From Mesorhizobium sp. WSM3626 (GTDB taxonomy: Bacteria > Pseudomonadota > Alphaproteobacteria > Rhizobiales > Rhizobiaceae), in contig NZ_AZUY01000047.1 in the NCBI RefSeq assembly GCF_000513935.1, positions 1 to 49,146 on the forward strand: a stretch of 49,146 bases of DNA. Direction: 5' to 3'. Below are positions 8,458-17,772 of this stretch, piece after piece; within the stretch, counting starts at the first letter, position 1; each line of letters opens with the position of its first letter. Below the pieces are notes generated by a model. The model did no database searches, was not told the origin of the DNA, and saw only the letters and a list, made by a program, of their open reading frames with translations. Position numbers and translations under genes: made by a program.

Positions 8458-9051
8458 ATGTCAGGCAAGAAAATATTGATGCTCACCGGCGAGTTCACCG
8501 AGGAGTACGAGATCTTCGTCTACCAGCAGGCGATGGAAGCGGTCGGCCACACCGTCCACGTGGTCTGCCCGGACAAGCAGGCCGGAGATCTCATCAAGAC
8601 CTCCCTGCACGACTTCGAGGGCGACCAGACCTACACCGAAAAACTCGGCCACTTTCAGGTGATCAACAAGACGTTCTCTGAGGCGGAAAAGCAGCTCGAT
8701 CAATACCACGCCGTATACTGCGCTGGCGGCCGCGGCCCGGAATACATTCGCACGGATAAGCGTGTGCAAGCCATGGTGCGCCACTTCCACGACACCCGGA
8801 AACCGATTTTCACGATCTGCCATGGGGTCCAGATTCTGATTGCCGTGGACGGCGTCGTGCGCGGCAAGAAGGTTGGCGCGCTCGCCGCTTGCGAACCGGA
8901 AGTGACGTTGGCAGGCGGAACCTATGTCGACCTCTCTCCCACGGAAGCCTTCGTCGATGGCACCATGGTGTCGGCCAAGGGTTGGACAGCCCTCGCTGCC
9001 TTCATCCGCGAATGCCTGAAGGTGCTCGGGACCGAGATCCGCCATAACTAA
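8458..9051 (+). CDS. DJ-1/PfpI family protein
   Basis: The 197-aa product has the DJ-1/PfpI glutamine-amidotransferase-like fold: KILMLTGEFTEEYEIFVYQQAM at the N-terminus, AGGRGPEYIRTD, and the nucleophile elbow TICHGVQILIA with the conserved Cys. Members act as glyoxalases, deglycases, isonitrile hydratases or proteases. ATG 8458 follows AGAGGA; the frame opens earlier at 8404, but that stretch does not look like protein. It lies in the same direction as the GntR gene and converges on the first enolase-superfamily gene. In a carbohydrate island it might detoxify reactive carbonyls or act on a pathway intermediate; this is inferred. Confidence 0.87.
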   Translation: MSGKKILMLTGEFTEEYEIFVYQQAMEAVGHTVHVVCPDKQAGDLIKTSLHDFEGDQTYTEKLGHFQVINKTFSEAEKQLDQYHAVYCAGGRGPEYIRTDKRVQAMVRHFHDTRKPIFTICHGVQILIAVDGVVRGKKVGALAACEPEVTLAGGTYVDLSPTEAFVDGTMVSAKGWTALAAFIRECLKVLGTEIRHN

Positions 9052-9187
9052 ACAAGGCCGGCGCACGTCAACAATGCGCCGATTTCCGTTGTTGCAAGGT
9101 GTGCAGGCTACGCTCCAATAGTAGCCGCTCGCATCCGCACTTTGAAGTATGCCCTCGGTCGATGAGATCGAGGGCCACCGGCCCCAA

Positions 9188-10387
9188 TCAATCGAAGAAG
9201 CCGGCATCCTCCGCCAGCAAATACTTCCTGGCGCCTTCGGCGTCGATGTCGAGACCTAGCCCCGGTACTTCCAGCAGATCCACCATGCTGTCCTTCACGA
9301 TCTGCTTGGGCAGGCCGATGACGATGTCGTTCCACCACGGGTCCGAGGCGCTGGGATATTCGAACGCGACGTAGTTGGCGGGCAAGGTAGCGCAGACATT
9401 GATCAGCGCGCCTAGGCCCAGCAGGCCGTTCGCGGTGCCGTGCGGCGCCATCAGGATTGAGTGCATATAGGCGTGCTCGGCGACCCATTTGAGCTCGGCA
9501 ATGCCGCCAATGTCGGCAGGATCGGGGCCGATGACGCGCACCGCCTGCGTCTCGATCAGCTCCTTGAAATTGTGCCTGAGGTAAATCTGCTCGCCGGTAT
9601 GGATGGGCGTCGAGGTGGAGGTGGTCAGCTCCCGGTAGGCCTGCGGATTGACCCACGGTACATAGTCGCCGGTCAGCATGTCCTCGAGCCACATCAAATT
9701 GTATTTCTCGACCGCGCGAGCGAATTTGATCGCATCGGGCAGCATCCAGCCCGGGCCGCAGTCGAGTGCCAGGCTGACCTTGTCCCCCAGCACTTCCTTC
9801 ATCGCGATCACGCAGTCGAGCATGTGGTTGAAACCACGTTCGCTGATCACACCCTGATCCATCGCACCATGATAGCCGGCCTTCTTCTGCGTCACGCCGT
9901 AATGGAAGTCCTCGATGGTGTCCTTCATGTTGGAATGGAACGAGATTCCTTGCTTGACCATGAAGAAGTTCTGCGGCTGCTCCATCATCCATTTGACGTC
10001 GGCGGCGTAGTCCTCCGGCCGGTCGCCCGTGCGCTTCTGGCGGATCGAGCCGTTGTAGACGCGCACCTTGTCGCGCACCTTGCCGCCTAGCAGCTTGTAG
10101 GCCGGCACGCCGGCGGCCTTGCCGGCTATGTCCCACAGCGCATGTTCAATGGCGCTGACCGCCGCGCCATAGGGCTTGAAAGAGCCGCGTTGGCGGATCT
10201 TCAACATGACCCGCTCGACGTCGGTCGGATCCTCGCCAATCAGCGCCTCGCGGAAATGCAGCACCCATGGCTTGAGATAAGGCTTGGTGTATTCGACCTC
10301 GCCAAGGCCGTAGAGACCTTCGTCGGTGACGATACGGACGATGGGATGTTTGCCGATTACGGCGCACCGCAGGTCGGTGATCTTCAT
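9188..10387 (-). CDS. Mandelate racemase/muconate lactonizing (enolase superfamily) enzyme 1
   Basis: This 399-aa protein shows the complete enolase-superfamily architecture: an N-terminal capping domain (MKITDLRCAVIG, VSAIEHALWDIAGKAAGVPAYKLLGG), then a TIM barrel. Likely metal ligands are Asp in SLALDCGPG, Glu in MWLEDML and Glu in HTGEQIYL; a possible base Lys is in MVKQG and a possible acid/base His in LMAPHGTANG. The usual DxH of galactonate-type dehydratases is DCG here, so the chemistry may differ (dehydratase, epimerase or cycloisomerase). It begins a minus-strand operon tail, 9 bp after the NIPSNAP gene, with which it is probably co-transcribed. Confidence 0.9.
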   Translation of the reverse strand: MKITDLRCAVIGKHPIVRIVTDEGLYGLGEVEYTKPYLKPWVLHFREALIGEDPTDVERVMLKIRQRGSFKPYGAAVSAIEHALWDIAGKAAGVPAYKLLGGKVRDKVRVYNGSIRQKRTGDRPEDYAADVKWMMEQPQNFFMVKQGISFHSNMKDTIEDFHYGVTQKKAGYHGAMDQGVISERGFNHMLDCVIAMKEVLGDKVSLALDCGPGWMLPDAIKFARAVEKYNLMWLEDMLTGDYVPWVNPQAYRELTTSTSTPIHTGEQIYLRHNFKELIETQAVRVIGPDPADIGGIAELKWVAEHAYMHSILMAPHGTANGLLGLGALINVCATLPANYVAFEYPSASDPWWNDIVIGLPKQIVKDSMVDLLEVPGLGLDIDAEGARKYLLAEDAGFFD

Positions 10388-10396
10388 GGCGCAGTC

Positions 10397-10723
10397 CTAT
10401 TTCACAGACGAGAAAGCTGTCGGCGTGAGCAGCTGGCTGCTGATATTGGCAATGATCTGCCCGTCGCGCTCAGACTCGTCCCGGGCCCTGTGCCATGCCG
10501 GATCGGCGACGAAAGCCGCCCATTTCGCCTCACGCTCGGCCAGCGATTCCCAGGCGAGGAAATAGGTGAGGCGATTGCTGTTTTCGCCGATCGCCGTGGT
10601 GAAAAACCCGGCTTGGCGGATGCCATGCCTCTCCCAAATGGCCAGCGTTTGGTCGGAAAAGCGCTTGAGCAAAGTCGGCAGTCTGCCCGGCAGGCAGTCA
10701 TAGATACGCAGTTCGTAGATCAT
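10397..10723 (-). CDS. NIPSNAP family protein
   Basis: From ATG 10723 the product is 108 aa, starting MIYELRIYDCLPGR and containing the typical WESLAEREAKWAAFVADPAW segment. This is the NIPSNAP dimeric alpha/beta-barrel fold, which often occurs beside catabolic enzymes and may act as a small isomerase-like or monooxygenase-like enzyme; its biochemistry is poorly defined. The frame extends to 10897, but that extension lacks conserved features. It sits between two enolase-superfamily genes on the same strand, which suggests a shared pathway. Confidence 0.87.
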   Translation of the reverse strand: MIYELRIYDCLPGRLPTLLKRFSDQTLAIWERHGIRQAGFFTTAIGENSNRLTYFLAWESLAEREAKWAAFVADPAWHRARDESERDGQIIANISSQLLTPTAFSSVK

Positions 10724-10826
10724 GGTTTCGTCCGTTTCTTTCTTCGCCTCTCCCTTGGGAGCGGTCGACACGAATGGTCGGTCGTTGGCCCTGTGAGCCT
10801 GGGGGAATGAGGGCAAGGGGTCTGGG

Positions 10827-12185
10827 CTAACTCCAGGTCCGGTCCCAGCTATATTCATTGTCCCAATGCTCGGTGGATTGCCATATCCCCGTGACACCGG
10901 GCTGCAGATGCTGGGTGATCACCTCGTCGACCACATCGTCTATGCCCAGCCCCGGCTTGTCGGGCACGGTGATGAAGCCGTCCTTGACAAGCGGCTTGGG
11001 CAGGCCGGTGACGATATCGTCCCACCAGCCGACATCGGCGGAGTGGTATTCGAGCGCCATGAAGTTCTCGGTCGCGGTGGCGACATGCGCGGCGGCCATC
11101 GCGGCGATTGGACTTTCGGCCATATGGATCGCCATGGCGACACCGTGATCCTGCGCCATATCGCCGATCTTCTTGGTCTCGAGAATGCCCCCACTGGTGA
11201 GCAGGTCGGGGTGGATGACCGAGAGGCCGCCGCTCTTGAGCAGCGGCTCGAAGCCTTCCTTGAGGTAGACGTCCTCGCCGGTGCAGATCGGCACCGTGGT
11301 AGCCTGCTGCAATTGCCGGTACTGCTCGGTGTATTGCCAGGGGATCACGTCCTCCAGCCATGCCGGAACGTATTTCTCGATACGGCGCGACAGGCGTATG
11401 CCATCCTGCAGCGAGATGTGGCCGACATGGTCGATGGCAAGCGGGATCTCGTATCCGATGACCTCGCGAACCTCGTGGATATACTGCTCGAGCAGGTCTA
11501 TCCCCTTTTCGGTGAAGTGCAGGCCTGTGAACGGGTGCTGCACGTTCTGCGCGTCATAAGCGAGATTGCGGGCCTTTCGCTCCTCGAACGAGCCACCGCG
11601 GCCGCGCGGGTTGCCGTGAAACCCTTCGAGCGCGCCGGCAGGTGCGACCACGGCGCCCGGGACATGGGCGATCTGCATCAAGCCCAGGTCCATCTTCAAA
11701 AAGGTGAACCCGCGGCCCATGCGTTCCTTGAGGCGCTTGCCGGTTTCGGTGCCGCTGGGTTTCTCGGCGTCGGTATCGCAATAGACGCGCACGTGATCGC
11801 GAAACTTGCCGCCCAGCATCTGGTAGATCGGCACGCCATAGGCCTTGCCGGCGAGGTCCCACAGCGCGATTTCGACCGCCGAGACGCCGCCGCCCTGCCG
11901 GCCATGCCCGCCGAACTGCTTGATCCGGCGAAACAGACGGTCGATGTCGCAGGGGTTTTCACCAAGCAGCCGGCTCTTCAGCATCAGCGCGTAAGTGGCG
12001 CTGGCGCCGTCGCGCACCTCGCCAAGCCCAACGATGCCCTGGTTGGTGTAGATCTTGAGCAGCGCCGAGGTGAACGGCGCGCCGACGATTTCGGCCACCC
12101 GCATGTCGGTGATGCGAAGCTCGGACGGCTTCGAGTTGGTGTTGACCCGGTTGAGGGCCTCGTCGGCTCCATCCGTCTTTGGCAT
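10827..12185 (-). CDS. Mandelate racemase/muconate lactonizing (enolase superfamily) enzyme 2
   Basis: At 452 aa this is longer than most family members, with extra sequence after the first third (a GFHGNPRGRGGSFEERKARN insert) and a C-terminal tail rich in Trp (WQSTEHWDNEYSWDRTWS). Barrel residues visible are Lys in FLKMDLG, Asp in PLAIDHVGH, Glu in AWLEDVIPWQ, Glu in CTGEDVYLKEGF, and His in MAIHMAESP. The cap domain reads VSAVEIALWDLAGKAYGVPIYQMLGG. It is one of three enolase-superfamily genes in the same minus-strand unit. Its sequence differs clearly from the other three, so I expect a different substrate or step, not a recent duplicate. Confidence 0.9.
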   Translation of the reverse strand: MPKTDGADEALNRVNTNSKPSELRITDMRVAEIVGAPFTSALLKIYTNQGIVGLGEVRDGASATYALMLKSRLLGENPCDIDRLFRRIKQFGGHGRQGGGVSAVEIALWDLAGKAYGVPIYQMLGGKFRDHVRVYCDTDAEKPSGTETGKRLKERMGRGFTFLKMDLGLMQIAHVPGAVVAPAGALEGFHGNPRGRGGSFEERKARNLAYDAQNVQHPFTGLHFTEKGIDLLEQYIHEVREVIGYEIPLAIDHVGHISLQDGIRLSRRIEKYVPAWLEDVIPWQYTEQYRQLQQATTVPICTGEDVYLKEGFEPLLKSGGLSVIHPDLLTSGGILETKKIGDMAQDHGVAMAIHMAESPIAAMAAAHVATATENFMALEYHSADVGWWDDIVTGLPKPLVKDGFITVPDKPGLGIDDVVDEVITQHLQPGVTGIWQSTEHWDNEYSWDRTWS

Positions 12186-12241
12186 GACTTATCCTCGTTC
12201 TGATTTGCAGGCTTGTCGCCCGCATGCTGCCGACAACGTTG

Positions 12242-13408
12242 CTAGCCCAGTTCGATCTCATGGGCTTGCAGGTAATCGCGGTTCATCTCGATGCCGAGAC
12301 CCGGCCTCAACGAGAGCTTGAGGCTGCCGTTCGAAACGTCGAGCGGCCTGTCGACAAGATGATCGTACTTGCCCAAATTCCACTCCGACGTCTCGAGCTT
12401 GTAGAAGTTCGGAACGGTCATCATCACCTGTGCTCCCGCGACCACGTTGATCGGCCCGGCGGCGTCATGTGGCGAGACCGGGATGTAATAGGCTTCGCAC
12501 AGAGCGGAGATCTTCTTGAGTTCGGTAATGCCGCCGGTCCAGGTGACGTCGGGCATGATGTAGTCGGCGAGCTTGTTCTCGAGAACCGGCACGAAATCCC
12601 ACTTCGTGTGGCCGCGCTCGCCCCACGAGATGGCCGCACTGACCTTCTCGCGCACCTGCTTGAGGGCGTTAAGGCTCTCGGGCGGGCACGGCTCCTCGAA
12701 CCAGTCGATCTGGCCGGCTTCCTCGAGGCTGCGACAGAGGCGAATGGCGGTCGGAACGTCGAAGCGGCCGTGCGCATCGATGAGGATGTCGACATCGGGT
12801 CCCGCCGTTTCGCGGACCAGAGCCGTGAGTTCGGCAGCCTCGCGCTCATCCTTGCGGGTCATGCCGCCATCGAGATAGCCGTCCCGCTGTTCGCGGGACA
12901 CGCCGCCGGCACCGCGACCCTGGTGGGGGAAAGGATCGAACTTGAGAGCAGTGTGTCCGGATTCGACGATGTGCAGGATTTCGCGGACCACAGCATCCTT
13001 GCTGGTGAATTTGGCCTGGTTTGGGTGGGTGTAGAGCGCGATTTCATCACGGACTGGCCCGCCCAACAGCTCGTAGATCGGCTTGCCGAGAGCTTTGCCC
13101 CTGAGATCCCAGAGGGCTATGTCGATCGCGCTCACGCATTCGACCGCGGCGCCACGACTGCCCATATAGGTGAAGCTGCGGAAGATCTTGTGCCAGAGAT
13201 ACTCGATGCGCGCCGGATCCTCGCCCGTCACCGCGGCTCCGATCTGTCGAAGGATCGTGCAGAGGGCGCGGTTGGCGAGCTTGGTGGTGGTGGTGATCTC
13301 TCCCCAGCCGCTCAGCCCCTCGTCTGTCGTCACCTCGACGAACAGGAATTCCCCCCAATAAGAAGCATCGGACTTGATCAGCCACGGCCGAACGCTGGTG
13401 ATTTTCAT
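12242..13408 (-). CDS. Galactonate/gluconate dehydratase-like enolase superfamily enzyme 3
   Basis: This 388-aa enzyme carries the dehydratase-type motif DILIDAHGRFDVPTA (metal Asp plus the acid/base His of the DxHGR signature), Glu in WFEEPCPPE, Glu in ISWGERGH, and His in PVSPHDAAGPI. The Lys-containing strand is TALKFDPF. These match D-galactonate and related sugar-acid dehydratases, which convert an aldonate to a 2-keto-3-deoxy acid. It is the first structural gene after the second GntR regulator (57-bp gap) and heads the minus-strand operon. Substrate stereochemistry cannot be assigned from sequence alone. Confidence 0.92.
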   Translation of the reverse strand: MKITSVRPWLIKSDASYWGEFLFVEVTTDEGLSGWGEITTTTKLANRALCTILRQIGAAVTGEDPARIEYLWHKIFRSFTYMGSRGAAVECVSAIDIALWDLRGKALGKPIYELLGGPVRDEIALYTHPNQAKFTSKDAVVREILHIVESGHTALKFDPFPHQGRGAGGVSREQRDGYLDGGMTRKDEREAAELTALVRETAGPDVDILIDAHGRFDVPTAIRLCRSLEEAGQIDWFEEPCPPESLNALKQVREKVSAAISWGERGHTKWDFVPVLENKLADYIMPDVTWTGGITELKKISALCEAYYIPVSPHDAAGPINVVAGAQVMMTVPNFYKLETSEWNLGKYDHLVDRPLDVSNGSLKLSLRPGLGIEMNRDYLQAHEIELG

Positions 13409-13464
13409 TTCAACTACCTTTGCCAGTGAGGGTCAGCCACGATGTTCCAGACCTGACCCTCGTC

Positions 13465-14175
13465 CTATCCGGCCCGAGCGGCGTTGCGCGCACGCATGTG
13501 TTCGAGAACATGCCGGCCGGAACCCTCGACATGACGGGAAATGAGTTCGGCTGCCTTGTCTGCCTCTCCCGCTTTTATGAGCGCAATGAGTTCGCGGTGT
13601 TCGCGAATGATCGCGGCACGCCGCGCGAGCGTGAAATTGAAGCGTCGGCTCACCGCTCGCAGCACTTCGCGATGCTTCCACCAGAGTTCGGCGGCATGGC
13701 GGTTATAGTGCCGCTGGTACATCACGGTGTGAAAGGCGGTATCCAGCTCACTGTGCCTGAATGTGTCGGCAAAGTTGTTCTCTTCAATCAGGCCTTGGAT
13801 ACGTTCCAGTTCGGCGATGTCCTCGCCGGTGGCCATGCCCACAAACCATCGCGTCAAGGCTGGTTCGATCAGAACACCGATCTCGTAGATGTCGCGAACA
13901 AAGTCCTGATCAATGGGCCTTACACGCGCGCCGCGATTGGGAGAAAAGATGACGAATCCCTCGCCCCGCAACAGTTGCAGGGCCTCGCGCACGGGGTTGG
14001 TCGAAGTGCCGTGGCGGCGCGCGAGATCGGTGACGACAAGCCGTTCGTTGGCGGCGAGCCGTCCCTCGATGATTTCTTCCCTTATTAGTTCGTAAAGGGA
14101 GGCGCCCTCGCTGGAGGCTCCGATGGCGTCGATCCCCGGAGGTGGCTTTGCTTTAAAGTCGTTTGTTTCGGCCAA
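13465..14175 (-). CDS. GntR family transcriptional regulator, FCD subfamily (second copy)
   Basis: The likely start is TTG 14175, with GGGGAG ten bases upstream; the frame remains open to 14547, but that part is antisense to the sugar-binding protein gene. The product is about 236 aa, with a winged helix (VTDLARRHGTSTNPVREALQLLRGEGFVIF) and an FCD domain (RDIYEIGVLIEPALTRW, FHTVMYQRHYNRHA, EHRELIALIKAG). It is divergent from the ABC-transporter operon and in line with the enolase-superfamily genes, so it probably represses both in the absence of the sugar-acid inducer. Confidence 0.88.
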   Translation of the reverse strand: MAETNDFKAKPPPGIDAIGASSEGASLYELIREEIIEGRLAANERLVVTDLARRHGTSTNPVREALQLLRGEGFVIFSPNRGARVRPIDQDFVRDIYEIGVLIEPALTRWFVGMATGEDIAELERIQGLIEENNFADTFRHSELDTAFHTVMYQRHYNRHAAELWWKHREVLRAVSRRFNFTLARRAAIIREHRELIALIKAGEADKAAELISRHVEGSGRHVLEHMRARNAARAG

Positions 14176-14359
14176 GGGCCGGCTCCCCAAATTAATACAC
14201 AGTCTGTCCGATATCACGCACAGTTTCCCTACACAATGTACGATCTGGCTCGTTGACAGGCAATCCATGATCTGAAAACGTACTAAGTGATCGAGAGGAT
14301 ACACCTTACTAAAAGAACCATCCTCGCGATCGCAGGGCGGAGAACCAGGGAGGATACCT
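14176..14359. promoter_or_regulatory. Divergent control region between GntR and sugar ABC operon
   Basis: This 184-bp AT-enriched gap separates the GntR start from the binding-protein ATG. It contains a small palindrome (ACAGTCTGT at about 14199-14207) and further TGTAC/GTAC-type half-sites near 14235-14245 and 14280. The region must hold both promoters; the palindrome is a weak candidate operator. Confidence 0.4.
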
Positions 14360-15838
14360 ATGACGAGGATCATGCTCGGCAGTGCGGTCCTGCGCGGCAC
14401 TGTCGTCGGTGTTTTGGCGGCATCGCTTATGTCCACATCGGCGCTGGGTGCGCCGCCGGTCGACCTGAGCAAATGGTCGCCCGAATATGTGCGCTCCATC
14501 GCCGGAACACAGGAATTCGACACGGCCGGCGATTGCGGCAAGGTCACCCCGCTCGATTACAAGGGGCGACTGACTTTCTGGTATCAGGGCGTGTTCGAGG
14601 GCGATCCCGACCTCCTGCGCCAGTACTACAAGGATTTCTTCGAGACTTTCCGCAAGACCTATCCGAACATCCAGCTCGAGGAACAGGCCCTCACCTATAA
14701 CGACCTTCTCGACAAATTCCGCACGGCGCTCCTGGGCAATGCCGCGCCGATGGCGGTCCGCCTGCAAATCCTGGGCGGTACCGAATTCGCCTCGAAGGGC
14801 TATCTGCAGCCGCTCAAACCAGAGGATGTCGGCTATTCGACCGAGGATTTCTGGCCGGGCGCCATGAAGGCCGTGACCTGGGATGGGGTGACCTACGGCA
14901 TACCGACGAACAACGAGACGATGGCGTTCATCTGGAACGCCGACATCTTCAAGCGTGCGGGCCTCGATCCGGACAAGGCTCCGGCAACCTGGGACGACGT
15001 CGTCAAATATTCCAAGCAGATCCACGACAAGCTCGGCATTGCCGGCTACGGCCTCGTGGCCCGCAAGAATGCCGGCAATACGCCCTATCGCTTCATGCCG
15101 CAGTTGTGGGCCTATGGCGGCGGCGTCTTCGACGAAGCCACCGCGAACCCGACTTACAAGGAGGTGGAGCTCGACAGCCCGCAGAGCAAGGCGGCGCTGC
15201 AAGCCTCATACGACATGTATGTCCGCGACAAGTCGGTTCCGGTCTCGGCACTTACCAACCAGCAGGCCGACAACCAGCCTCTGTTCGTAGCCGGCCAGCT
15301 GGGCATGATGATCTCGCACCCGTCCGACTACAACGTCATGCTCGACCTGCAGGCAAAGGCGACGGGCACCGACAAGGAGAAGGCGCAGACCGTCATCGAC
15401 AATATGCGCTACGGCCTGATCCCGACTGGCCCTGACGGCAAGCGCGCCGTCGTGTTCGGCGGCTCGAACATTCACATCCTGAAGCCCGAATATGTCGAGG
15501 GCGGCAAGGTGGACGAGCCGGCCGCGAAGGCGATCATCTGCATGTGGACGAGCCCGGAATGGTCGCTGAAGATGGCCTATGCCGGCTCCAACCCGGGCAA
15601 CCTCAACGGCTTCAAGACCAAATGGATGAAGGAACGTCTGGACCACATCAAGTTCCTCGATGTCACGACCTCGATGCTGCCGTATGGGATCCCGTTCCCG
15701 GCGCTGCCGGAGTCGCCCGAGATCATGAACATCATCGTCCCGGACATGCTGCAGAATGCCCTGACCGGAGCGATGACCGTCGACCAGGCAGCGGACGACG
15801 CGGCCAAGAAGGTGAAGGACCTGATGGGCGGACTCTAG
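14360..15838 (+). CDS. CUT1-type sugar ABC transporter, substrate-binding protein
   Basis: The 492-aa periplasmic binding protein has a Sec signal peptide (basic MTRIMLGSAVLRG, hydrophobic core, cleavage near ALG-APP). Its mature domain is typical of the COG1653 extracellular solute-binding family (GRLTFWYQGVFEGDPD, GIPTNNETMAFIWNADIFKRAGLDPDKAPATWDDVVKYSKQ). The ATG follows GGGAGGAT. It heads a six-gene plus-strand operon with two permeases, an ATPase, a dehydratase and an aldolase, so the ligand is probably a sugar acid or an oligomer that is then metabolised by these enzymes. It is slightly longer than the average CUT1 binding protein. Confidence 0.93.
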   Translation: MTRIMLGSAVLRGTVVGVLAASLMSTSALGAPPVDLSKWSPEYVRSIAGTQEFDTAGDCGKVTPLDYKGRLTFWYQGVFEGDPDLLRQYYKDFFETFRKTYPNIQLEEQALTYNDLLDKFRTALLGNAAPMAVRLQILGGTEFASKGYLQPLKPEDVGYSTEDFWPGAMKAVTWDGVTYGIPTNNETMAFIWNADIFKRAGLDPDKAPATWDDVVKYSKQIHDKLGIAGYGLVARKNAGNTPYRFMPQLWAYGGGVFDEATANPTYKEVELDSPQSKAALQASYDMYVRDKSVPVSALTNQQADNQPLFVAGQLGMMISHPSDYNVMLDLQAKATGTDKEKAQTVIDNMRYGLIPTGPDGKRAVVFGGSNIHILKPEYVEGGKVDEPAAKAIICMWTSPEWSLKMAYAGSNPGNLNGFKTKWMKERLDHIKFLDVTTSMLPYGIPFPALPESPEIMNIIVPDMLQNALTGAMTVDQAADDAAKKVKDLMGGL

Positions 15839-15915
15839 TCCGGACCTGACCTCCGATCTGGCCGGCTGCACCGAGAGTGCAGCTGGTTCATTCCGAAGAA
15901 CAAGGGCAAGCCACA

Positions 15916-16875
15916 GTGACGATCGTGACCGGCAAGGCCGAGGCTCGCCGAAAATCGCAACCCGGCAGGTCCGGCGCGTTGCGGAACATGTGGGAGCATC
16001 GCGCCGACTACGCATACGTGCTCCCCGCGATCGCCGTGATGCTCGTCGTCATCGCCTATCCGATCTATTACACGATCGAGCTGTCATTCTATAAGACGCC
16101 GCCGGGCCTGCAGCTCCGCGACAAGACCTTCATCGGCTTCGACAACTACACCACCATCCTCACCAGTGAGGTGTTCTGGAAAGTCACCTGGAACACCCTG
16201 ATCTGGACATTCGGGTCGACTTTCATCTCCTTTGTCCTGGGGTTTGCCACGGCGCTGGCGCTGCACCGCGACTTTGTCGGCCGTGGCATCCTGCGTGCCA
16301 TCCTGATCATTCCCTGGGTGATCAGCGCGGTCGCCGCCTCCTATATCTGGAAGTGGATCTACCATTCGGATTTCGGCATCATCGGCGCGGTGCTGGTGGG
16401 CCTTGGATTGACCGACCGGCCGCCGAATTTCATCGACAACGTCAGCACGGTGCTCCCCGCCCTGATCGTCGTCAATATCTGGCGCGAGTTTCCATTTGCC
16501 ATGATCATGATGATGGCCGGCCTGCAGACTGTGCCCGACCAGTTGTTGCGCGCCGCGAAAGTCGACGGGGCCAATGCATGGCAGCGTTTCTGGCACGTCA
16601 CCTTCCCGCACTTGCGCAACGTCTCGGTGGTGACGATCCTGCTGCTTGCCGTGGCCAACTTCAATTCCTTCATCATCCCCTGGATCATGACCGCGGGTGG
16701 ACCATCGAACGCATCGCATATCTGGATAACCCATATTTACGAGCTCGCCTTCGGCCGGCAACGCTGGGGCGTGGCATCGGCCTATTCGGTGCTCCTGTTC
16801 CTCATCCTGATGATGCTGGGCTACTTCTACGTCCGTGCGCTGAGCGGCAATGAGCGGAAAGAGGGTGGCGCATGA
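15916..16875 (+). CDS. CUT1 sugar ABC transporter permease (first)
   Basis: The 319-aa inner-membrane permease has six predicted hydrophobic segments and the EAA-loop motif LRAAKVDGANAWQRFWHVTFPHLRNV, which contacts the ATPase. GTG 15916 has AAGGG about nine bases upstream and is preferred; GTG 15877 in the same frame would add 13 residues. Its stop overlaps the next permease start (ATGA), indicating translational coupling. It forms a heterodimer with the following permease, as in MalF/MalG-type systems. Confidence 0.92.
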   Translation: MTIVTGKAEARRKSQPGRSGALRNMWEHRADYAYVLPAIAVMLVVIAYPIYYTIELSFYKTPPGLQLRDKTFIGFDNYTTILTSEVFWKVTWNTLIWTFGSTFISFVLGFATALALHRDFVGRGILRAILIIPWVISAVAASYIWKWIYHSDFGIIGAVLVGLGLTDRPPNFIDNVSTVLPALIVVNIWREFPFAMIMMMAGLQTVPDQLLRAAKVDGANAWQRFWHVTFPHLRNVSVVTILLLAVANFNSFIIPWIMTAGGPSNASHIWITHIYELAFGRQRWGVASAYSVLLFLILMMLGYFYVRALSGNERKEGGA

Positions 16876-17762
16876 GCACGATCGCCGAGACAGCCTCTCG
16901 AGGCCAGATCCGTCGCCGCATGCGCGTCGACGGATGGCGGTGGGCCGGGCGCATCTTCCTTCTGTTCATGCTGCTTTACACAGCGCTGCCGATGATCTGG
17001 ATGCTGATTACCTCGATCAAGTCGGGCTTCGCGGCGACGCAATTCCCGCCGCAATGGTGGCCTGACGAGCCCACGCTTGCCAGCTACCAGAAGCTCCTCG
17101 ATCCGCAGAACAGTGTCGGCCAGGACTTCCTGCGCTTCTTCTGGAACAGCCTGTTCGTGTCGACCGTCACGACAATCCTTTCGGTGATCGTGGCTGTTCC
17201 CGCGGCCTATGCGTTTTCGCGCTTCACTTTCCCGGGCCGGAACTTCCTGTTCTTCGCCGTGCTGCTGCGCAATATGTTCCCGGCAGTGATCTTTCTCGTG
17301 CCGCTCTTCATCCTGATGCGCGCGATCGGGCTGGTGAACACGCATGGCTCGCTGATCCTGACCTACCTCACCTTCGGCCTGCCCCTGGCGATCTGGCTGC
17401 TCAAGGGTTTCTATGACAATATCCCGGTGCAGCTCGAGCAGGCGGCGCGCATCGACGGGGCAACGCGGTTCCAGGCCTTCATCATGATCGTGATGCCGCT
17501 CTCGACGCCTGGGATCATCGCCACCGCGATCTATTCCTTCATCGGCGCGTGGAACGAGTACATCTACGCCTACACCTTCCTCTCCAAGAACGACCAGTTG
17601 ACGCTGCCGGTCGGCATCCAGCGCTTCTTCTCGGAAAACACGACGGACTTTCCGGGCCTGATGGCGGCGAGCTTCATGATGAGCGTGCCCGTCGTGGTGC
17701 TGTTCCTCGTCCTGCAACGATACTTCGTACGCGCCCTGACAGAAGGCGCGGTCAAGCATTAG
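16872..17762 (+). CDS. CUT1 sugar ABC transporter permease (second)
   Basis: The 296-aa MalG-type permease has six hydrophobic segments, and its EAA motif reads EQAARIDGATRFQAFIMIVMPLSTPGI. It overlaps the upstream permease by four bases and is followed closely by the ATPase gene. It would form the membrane pore together with the first permease. No unusual features were seen. Confidence 0.93.
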   Translation: MSTIAETASRGQIRRRMRVDGWRWAGRIFLLFMLLYTALPMIWMLITSIKSGFAATQFPPQWWPDEPTLASYQKLLDPQNSVGQDFLRFFWNSLFVSTVTTILSVIVAVPAAYAFSRFTFPGRNFLFFAVLLRNMFPAVIFLVPLFILMRAIGLVNTHGSLILTYLTFGLPLAIWLLKGFYDNIPVQLEQAARIDGATRFQAFIMIVMPLSTPGIIATAIYSFIGAWNEYIYAYTFLSKNDQLTLPVGIQRFFSENTTDFPGLMAASFMMSVPVVVLFLVLQRYFVRALTEGAVKH

Positions 17763-17772
17763 GGAGTTGCCG

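Noticed and set aside
10866..12203. Long plus-strand ORF opposite enolase-superfamily enzyme 2
   Set aside because: Shadow of a strongly supported gene; no ribosome site or domain.
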